A stretch of 45,633 nt of DNA from an uncultured Lachnospiraceae bacterium (GTDB lineage Bacteria; Bacillota; Clostridia; Lachnospirales; Lachnospiraceae). The translations under genes and the position numbers were made by a program. Under the pieces are notes generated by a model, which did not search any database, was not told the DNA's origin, and worked only from the letters and a program-made list of their open reading frames with translations. The DNA lies in the NCBI GenBank assembly GCA_944383325.1, contig CALWPC010000001.1:1-45633 (forward strand), in the 5' to 3' direction. This document shows, piece by piece, positions 41,188-45,633 of this stretch; the first letter of the stretch is position 1; every line of letters begins with the position of its first letter.

Positions 41188-41705
41188 AAATATTCGGAGC
41201 CTTGTTAATCTGCGTAAGCAGCACGCTGATCGGCGTAGAACTTGTGCGGGAGATGAGGCAGCGAGTTCAGGCGCTGAAAGAAATAAAGAAAATGTTGTTA
41301 TTAATCAGGGGAGAAATTCAGTTTGCGGCAACTGGCCTTACGGATTTATTTTTGGAAATGGGCGGGAAAATGGAGCATCCGTTAGATGAACTGGCTTGTC
41401 AGGTTGGGCGGAAACTGTCGGAACAGGACGGGACTTCGTTTGCGCAGGTATGGGAGGCGGAATTTTGCGATGGACTGCGAAAGCAAGTGACTGCGCTGAC
41501 GAAAGAAGATATACAGTGTCTGGAAGGAATTGGCGAGTTATCCGGCACGCCGGATCGTGCAATGCAGCTTGGGACGATTGATTTATATTTAGAACGGTTA
41601 GAACCCAGAATTCAGGAGGCCGCCGACGCGGTGATTTCGAAAGCAAAAATGTATCATTGCGTCGGGGCAATGTGCGGGGTGCTGCTTGTGCTGTTGCTGA
41701 TCTGA
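41181..41705 (+). CDS. spoIIIAB: Stage III sporulation protein AB
   Basis: 174 residues. A membrane helix lies at each end (about 3-20 and 157-173) with a helical soluble domain between, similar to the GspF fold of type II secretion systems. V-S-S-T-L-I-G-V-E-L-V-R-E-M and the helical A-L-K-E-I-K-K-M-L-L-L-I-R-G-E-I-Q-F stretch are typical of SpoIIIAB. The start overlaps spoIIIAA, with GGAGGGGGAG just before it. Confidence 0.93.
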   Translation: MLKIFGALLICVSSTLIGVELVREMRQRVQALKEIKKMLLLIRGEIQFAATGLTDLFLEMGGKMEHPLDELACQVGRKLSEQDGTSFAQVWEAEFCDGLRKQVTALTKEDIQCLEGIGELSGTPDRAMQLGTIDLYLERLEPRIQEAADAVISKAKMYHCVGAMCGVLLVLLLI

Positions 41706-41748
41706 CGGGAACAATGCGCTATAGTCTGAAAGGCGGAAGGGAGGAAGT

Positions 41749-41943
41749 ATGGGAGTCAGTCTGATTTTTAAAATTGCGGCGGTTGGTATTCTGGTGTCTG
41801 TGCTCGGTCAGGTGTTAAAGCACAGCGGCAGAGAGGACCAGGCTTTTCTGGCGAGTCTTGCAGGACTGTTGCTTGTTCTATTTTGGATTTTACCATATAT
41901 CAATGAATTGTTTGAGACAATCCAGACGATGTTCTCACTGTGA
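41749..41943 (+). CDS. spoIIIAC: Stage III sporulation protein AC
   Basis: A 64-residue membrane protein with two helices (about 5-22 and 35-55). The linker reads L-G-Q-V-L-K-H-S-G-R-E-D-Q-A, a conserved SpoIIIAC segment. The start follows GGAAGGGAGGAAGT. It is predicted to form part of the mother-cell membrane channel with SpoIIIAD. Confidence 0.93.
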   Translation: MGVSLIFKIAAVGILVSVLGQVLKHSGREDQAFLASLAGLLLVLFWILPYINELFETIQTMFSL

Positions 41944-41982
41944 GACGGCGGTTGTGTGCGAGGTGGACAAAGGGGGCAGATT

Positions 41983-42366
41983 ATGGAGATTGTAAAAGTA
42001 GCGGTGATTGGCATTGCAGGGGTCGTTCTCGCAGTGCAGCTCAAGGAGCAGAAGAGCTCAGTGGCTCTGTACCTTTCGCTCGCTGTGGTGCTTTTCATTT
42101 CGTTTTATTGTCTGAGCCGCCTGGATACGGTGCTCGAGTTATTTTATAAAGTGCAGGATCTGATGCCGATTCCAAGTGTCTATCTATCTGCGCTGCTGAA
42201 AATGTTAGGGATTACCTATGTCGCGGATTTTGCAGCGGGAATCTGCAAGGACGCCGGCCATGCTGCGATTGCGCACCAGATTACCATTTTTGGCAAGCTT
42301 TCCATTTTCGCCATCAGTATGCCGGTTCTGTTGGCTCTTCTCGATACGGTGGAGGAGCTTTTGTAG
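41983..42366 (+). CDS. spoIIIAD: Stage III sporulation protein AD
   Basis: 127 residues with four predicted helices. The first half repeats the SpoIIIAC layout (a helix, then Q-L-K-E-Q-K-S-S-V-A-L-Y, then a helix), so the two are related. L-K-M-L-G-I-T-Y-V-A-D-F-A-A-G-I-C-K-D-A-G is characteristic. The ATG at 41983 has AAAGGGGGCAGATT upstream; the earlier start at 41956 is rejected. Confidence 0.93.
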   Translation: MEIVKVAVIGIAGVVLAVQLKEQKSSVALYLSLAVVLFISFYCLSRLDTVLELFYKVQDLMPIPSVYLSALLKMLGITYVADFAAGICKDAGHAAIAHQITIFGKLSIFAISMPVLLALLDTVEELL

Positions 42367-42379
42367 GGGGGATCATATT

Positions 42380-43537
42380 GTGCCGAACATGCAGTGCAGA
42401 CGTCTGATTGTTTGTATTCTGACTATATTGCTGGGGATCTTTCCGGCGGCGTTCTGTGCGGCTGCCGAGCAGAACGGCGGGGACATGTCAGAGGAATGGT
42501 TTTCGGTAGATTATACGGATATTGAAGAAGAGTTGGACTCGCTGTTTGAAAAGGATGTTTCTTTCGAGGAACTGGTGCGCCGGCTTACATCAGGAGAGGT
42601 GTCTTTTGACTGGGAGTTTGTGAAACAACTTCTTCGCACAACACTTTTGGAGCCGTTTGCAAATGCGAAAGACGTATTTTTACAGATTTTACTGATTGCG
42701 GCTATTTCTGCCGTGTTTACCATTTCTGTATCTGTATTTGGAAGCGATCAGGCGTCCGATGTCAGCTTTTACGTGGTTTTTTTGCTTCTGGTTGTTCTTT
42801 TAGCGCGCTCCTTCATGGAGGCGGGTGCTATTTTGGAGACGGCGGTTACCAATGTATTGGAATTTTGCCGCGTGGTCATGCCGACATATATGCTTGTCGT
42901 GGCGATGGCGGGCGGAGCCTCGACTGCCGTCGTCTTTTATGAATTCTTTTTGTTTTTAGCTTTTGCGGTGGAGTGGCTGATTTTACATATTTTGCTGCCA
43001 ATGATTTATATCTATGTCGTTATGGGTATGATCAACCAACTGTCGAAGGAGGATTTATTTTCCAAAATGGCAGATTTGATAAAAACGCTGATCAGCTGGA
43101 GCTTAAAAACGATTCTTGGACTGGTCATTGGTTTTCAGATCATTCAGGGGTTGCTGACTCCGTTTATTGACCGCTTTAAGTCGGCGTCTATTCACAAAGC
43201 GCTGCAGGCGATTCCGGGAGTGGGCGGTGCGATGGGAGGCGCTACGGAATTGGTAATCGGTTCCGGTATTTTAATTAAAAATGGCATCGGTACGGCCGCC
43301 TTGCTGTTTTTGTCGGCGATCTGCATTGTCCCGCTCGCGATGTTAGCGCTTTATGCTATTGTATATCAGCTTTCACGCGCGCTGATGCAGCCAATCGCCG
43401 ATGAGCGCATCGGAAAATGTGTGGAATGTGTGCAAGAGGGTTCCTGGCTGCTTGTGCGGACGATGCTCGTGACCGGCGTATTGTTTTTTCTGACAATCGC
43501 TGTGCTGACCGCATCTACAAACGGGGGGATGAGCTGA
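42380..43537 (+). CDS. spoIIIAE: Stage III sporulation protein AE
   Basis: 385 residues. A signal-like N-terminal segment (I-V-C-I-L-T-I-L-L-G-I-F-P-A-A-F-C) precedes a short acidic extracellular region and then seven or so membrane helices. I-P-G-V-G-G-A-M-G-G-A-T-E-L and F-C-R-V-V-M-P-T-Y are SpoIIIAE hallmarks. GTG at 42380 with GTAGGGGGGATCATATT is the best start; ATG at 42389 is possible. Its stop shares one base with the spoIIIAF start (TGATG). Confidence 0.93.
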   Translation: MPNMQCRRLIVCILTILLGIFPAAFCAAAEQNGGDMSEEWFSVDYTDIEEELDSLFEKDVSFEELVRRLTSGEVSFDWEFVKQLLRTTLLEPFANAKDVFLQILLIAAISAVFTISVSVFGSDQASDVSFYVVFLLLVVLLARSFMEAGAILETAVTNVLEFCRVVMPTYMLVVAMAGGASTAVVFYEFFLFLAFAVEWLILHILLPMIYIYVVMGMINQLSKEDLFSKMADLIKTLISWSLKTILGLVIGFQIIQGLLTPFIDRFKSASIHKALQAIPGVGGAMGGATELVIGSGILIKNGIGTAALLFLSAICIVPLAMLALYAIVYQLSRALMQPIADERIGKCVECVQEGSWLLVRTMLVTGVLFFLTIAVLTASTNGGMS

Positions 43538-44061
43538 TGGACGCTGTGCTGTCGTGGACAAAGGCCATTATTGTCTATATGATTTTTGTATCGGCGCTTA
43601 CGCATTTGCTGCCCTCAGACAGCTATAAAAAGTATCTGCGGTTTATTTCCGGACTGATTCTGGTGGTCGTGGTCATGCGCCCGGCGGTATCGTTATTTGC
43701 AGGAGGGGATATACTGGATGAGCTTTATGAGCGGGCGTCGGTCTGGCAGTCGAAGGCGGAGCGCGAAAATATTCTGTCGTCTGTGGAGGAGGCGCAGGAG
43801 GAGAGCGTGATCCGTGCATATGAGCTTGAGATCATGGAACAGATCAAACAGTCCCTTCAGGAAAAAGGTTATACGGTGCAGTCGGTCACCGTGCATATGA
43901 ATCGCGAGGAAATTGTGGACATCGGATTAGTCTTATGCCTGGGAAAACTGCAACAGGGGGAGAGGGATCATACCGCTGAAGAGGACGCTGTGCGGGAGTA
44001 TGTTGCCGCGCTGTACCAGGTGGAGGCTTCGGTCATTGACGTCCGAATACAAGATGTCTGA
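43537..44061 (+). CDS. spoIIIAF: Stage III sporulation protein AF
   Basis: 174 residues: two N-terminal helices (about 8-25 and 35-52), then a soluble alpha/beta domain of ring-building type. Y-L-R-F-I-S-G-L-I-L-V-V-V-V-M-R-P and the L-P-S-D-S-Y-K-K segment identify the family. SpoIIIAF forms rings in the channel in Bacillus. Translation is coupled to spoIIIAE by a one-base overlap. Confidence 0.92.
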   Translation: MDAVLSWTKAIIVYMIFVSALTHLLPSDSYKKYLRFISGLILVVVVMRPAVSLFAGGDILDELYERASVWQSKAERENILSSVEEAQEESVIRAYELEIMEQIKQSLQEKGYTVQSVTVHMNREEIVDIGLVLCLGKLQQGERDHTAEEDAVREYVAALYQVEASVIDVRIQDV

Positions 44062-44084
44062 GGGTAAAGGAGTGCAGGCAGACA

Positions 44085-44612
44085 ATGAAAATTGGGGCAA
44101 TTAAAAAAGAATATTTGGTCGCTGCGCTGTTGATTGGGGTGTTGTGTATGATCATTGTCTGGCCGGCCGGGGATGATCGTTCATCGGAAAAGACGACGGA
44201 TGAAAATACGGCGGAAACGGTGATAGCATCGTCTGTAGAAACGGCGGAGGAGGAACTCGAGGAGCGGCTTGAGCAAATGCTAGGAAATATTTCGGGCGTC
44301 GGTCAGGCTAAGGTATTTATTACATGGAAGTCAACACGGGAAAAAGTGGTCGAGAAAGATGTGACTAGTTCTCAGAGCGGCGATGAAGATCAGACGCAGT
44401 CTGATACACAGGAGGAGACAGTATTTGAGGACACAGAAAACGGCAGCAGCCCGTATGTCGTAAAAGAGCTTTCGCCGGTTGTAAAGGGTGTTTTGGTCGT
44501 CTGTGAAGGCGGCGATGATCCGGTGGTTGTTCAAAATATATCCGAGTCCATTATGGCATTATTCTCCATTGAGTCGCATAAAATCAAGGTAGTAAGAATG
44601 AAAGAGGGTTGA
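44085..44612 (+). CDS. spoIIIAG: Stage III sporulation protein AG
   Basis: 175 residues with one N-terminal helix (about 10-28). The ring-building domain contains L-G-N-I-S-G-V-G-Q-A-K-V-F-I-T and A-L-F-S-I-E-S-H-K-I-K-V. SpoIIIAG forms a large ring in the intermembrane space during engulfment. An acidic, Ser/Gln-rich insert (about 98-125) marks the region that in Bacillus forms an added beta-layer. The start follows AAAGGAGTGCAGGCAGACA. Confidence 0.92.
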   Translation: MKIGAIKKEYLVAALLIGVLCMIIVWPAGDDRSSEKTTDENTAETVIASSVETAEEELEERLEQMLGNISGVGQAKVFITWKSTREKVVEKDVTSSQSGDEDQTQSDTQEETVFEDTENGSSPYVVKELSPVVKGVLVVCEGGDDPVVVQNISESIMALFSIESHKIKVVRMKEG

Positions 44613-44614
44613 GG

Positions 44615-45370
44615 ATGAAGAAGGTGTTTAGGCGGAACCAGATAATCATTACGACATTGGCGGTGATGATTGCGATTGCCGGTTATCTCAATTTTGCGGG
44701 CGGCGAGATGAACAATCAGGAAGCGACAACCGTCAGCGATAATGCGGTACAGGAGGGCGCAAGCGATTTGTTGGATTTGTCAGAGGAGGATATTGAGGCA
44801 CAGAATGTTGCGGATGCAAATCTGGAAGAAATCCTCGTGGCCAATGAGGAGGAAGGAGACGAACTGCCGGTTATTGACGAAACTGCGTCCGCGGCGCCGG
44901 ACGGCAGTGCGACTGCAGCGCCGAGTACAGCTCCGCTGACTTCTGAGGAAGCGCAGAAGGCATCTGAAATCCTGGAAGAGAATACCAGTCCGGGGGAGGC
45001 TGTTTTGACGACAACCGGCGTAGTAGCCACAGCCAGACTCAACCGGGAGCAGGTGCGCTCCAAAAATCAGGAGCTGCTGCAGCAGATTATTGATAATTCG
45101 GCGCTGACTTCCGAGCAAAAAGAGGAAGCGGTTTCGAGCATGGTACAGCTGACGCAGAATGCGGAACTGGAAGCGGCTACGGAATCGCTCCTGGCGGCAA
45201 AAGGGTTTACGGACGTTTTGGTCAGCATTACGGATACGTCCGTGGACGTGGTTGTCAATGAGGCAGATTTAACGGACGCCAAGCGGGCGCAGATTGAGGA
45301 CATTGTCAAGCGGAAAACGGGAAGCGAAGGATCCAATATTGTCATCATGCCGGTTCAGGAAGAGCAATAA
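44615..45370 (+). CDS. spoIIIAH: Stage III sporulation protein AH
   Basis: 251 residues: a basic start, one membrane helix (about 10-25, ending G-Y-L-N-F-A-G), a long acidic, Ala/Ser-rich linker (about 30-120), and a C-terminal YscJ/FliF-like ring domain (about 140-250, A-R-L-N-R-E-Q-V-R-S-K to G-S-E-G-S-N-I-V-I). It binds forespore SpoIIQ to form the trans-envelope channel. The ATG at 44615 is preferred; a TTG at 44609 overlaps the spoIIIAG stop. Last gene of the operon. Confidence 0.92.
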   Translation: MKKVFRRNQIIITTLAVMIAIAGYLNFAGGEMNNQEATTVSDNAVQEGASDLLDLSEEDIEAQNVADANLEEILVANEEEGDELPVIDETASAAPDGSATAAPSTAPLTSEEAQKASEILEENTSPGEAVLTTTGVVATARLNREQVRSKNQELLQQIIDNSALTSEQKEEAVSSMVQLTQNAELEAATESLLAAKGFTDVLVSITDTSVDVVVNEADLTDAKRAQIEDIVKRKTGSEGSNIVIMPVQEEQ

Positions 45371-45375
45371 CGGCG

Positions 45376-45426
45376 AAAAAAGAGTGCGTAGTCTGTTCGG
45401 ACGACACAGGCTGCTCACTCTTTTTT
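45376..45426 (+). terminator. Strong terminator of the spoIIIA operon
   Basis: AAAAAAGAGTG (45376-45386) and CACTCTTTTTT (45416-45426) pair perfectly, with an inner AGTCTGT/ACAGGCT stem. The T-run follows directly, 5 bp after the spoIIIAH stop. Confidence 0.92.
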
Positions 45427-45440
45427 GGCATTAAAAACCG

Positions 45441-45468
45441 TTTACATCATTTGCAGTTATGGTATAAT
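45441..45468 (+). promoter_or_regulatory. Promoter with extended -10 for the gene beyond the right end
   Basis: TTTACA (45441-45446), a 16-bp spacer and TATAAT (45463-45468), with TG one base before the -10 (TGGTATAAT). Transcription should start near 45475. A GGAGG at 45622-45626 suggests that the next coding region starts at or just past the window end. Confidence 0.75.
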
Positions 45469-45470
45469 GA

Positions 45471-45595
45471 GCCTTGCGGCGGTCTGCGCTTGCGCAGGAT
45501 CGGCATAAGGCGAAAAACTAATCGAGACGTCAGTCGAGATGGCATTATATAGACATGCATTTGGCCGGCAATTTTTAGCTGCCGGATGAATGTCT
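45471..45595 (+). promoter_or_regulatory. Structured 5' leader of the gene beyond the right end
   Basis: Two hairpins follow the promoter. The first spans 45471-45511: GCCTT pairs with AAGGC, then an interrupted stem leads to CTGCGC/GCGCAG at 45484-45497. The second spans 45551-45595: AGACAT with ATGTCT, then CCGGCA with TGCCGG. A 16-codon ORF (45539-45589, MALYRHAFGRQFLAAG) covers the second hairpin but has a poor ribosome binding site. I do not recognise a known riboswitch class in it. Confidence 0.45.
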
Positions 45596-45633
45596 GCAAT
45601 GAGACTGGTAATTTTTGTAGTGGAGGATGGCTG

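Overview
The window reads as chromosome of an endospore-forming Clostridia member, most like the Lachnospiraceae. The evidence is a complete spoIIIAA-AH operon, a dockerin-bearing secreted protein, Gram-positive style promoters and ribosome binding sites, and clostridial versions of BirA, MutY, the Fe-alcohol dehydrogenase and the amino-acid enzymes. No rRNA, CRISPR array or prophage is visible. One tRNA gene (Gly-GCC) is present.

Layout. (1) 1-2260 is a mobile/defence edge: the start of an IS256-like transposase runs off the left end, followed by a leftward AbiEi/AbiEii type IV toxin-antitoxin operon with repeated operator-like boxes around its promoter, and a frameshifted gene remnant. (2) 2261-7315 holds a GNAT acetyltransferase and a biotin operon, birA-bioY-bioB-bioD-bioA, preceded by a BirA box that overlaps its promoter. 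bioF and the pimeloyl genes are not in the window. (3) 7396-9059 is a leftward Fe-dependent alcohol dehydrogenase plus an AdhR-like MerR regulator, with a MerR-type promoter (19-bp spacer spanned by a dyad). (4) 9097-19868 is a block of seven co-directional ABC transporter genes: one ATPase, two ABC-2 permeases and two pairs of exporter-type half-transporters. A short ORF with a strong ribosome binding site lies between the two pairs. (5) 19970-25104 contains a GNAT-Nudix fusion, a methyltransferase, a ZIP metal transporter, a nuclease-like hypothetical protein and MutY. (6) 25138-30512 contains a secreted amidase-dockerin protein, an Asp/Glu racemase-family protein with a beta-keto acid cleavage enzyme, a TatD nuclease, an MFS transporter and tRNA-Gly. 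(7) 30638-40050 contains an MBOAT/DHHW acyl-transfer pair, thyA-folA, a branched-chain aminotransferase, a SleB/coiled-coil cell-wall hydrolase, a MATE pump and an alanine-type aminotransferase. (8) 40184-45426 is the spoIIIA operon behind a sigma-E-like promoter, closed by a strong terminator. A second promoter and a structured leader then run off the right end.

How the genes work together. BirA senses biotin and probably represses its own operon, which takes up biotin (BioY) and makes it from DAPA-pathway intermediates. The MerR protein probably controls the dehydrogenase upstream of it in response to aldehydes or other electrophiles. The ABC block looks like an export or resistance island; its cargo is unknown. 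ThyA and FolA form the usual dTMP/folate pair. The SpoIIIA proteins build the mother-cell half of the feeding-tube channel. The parts most worth following up are the AbiE operator layout, the ABC block with its small ORF, and the leader at the right end.
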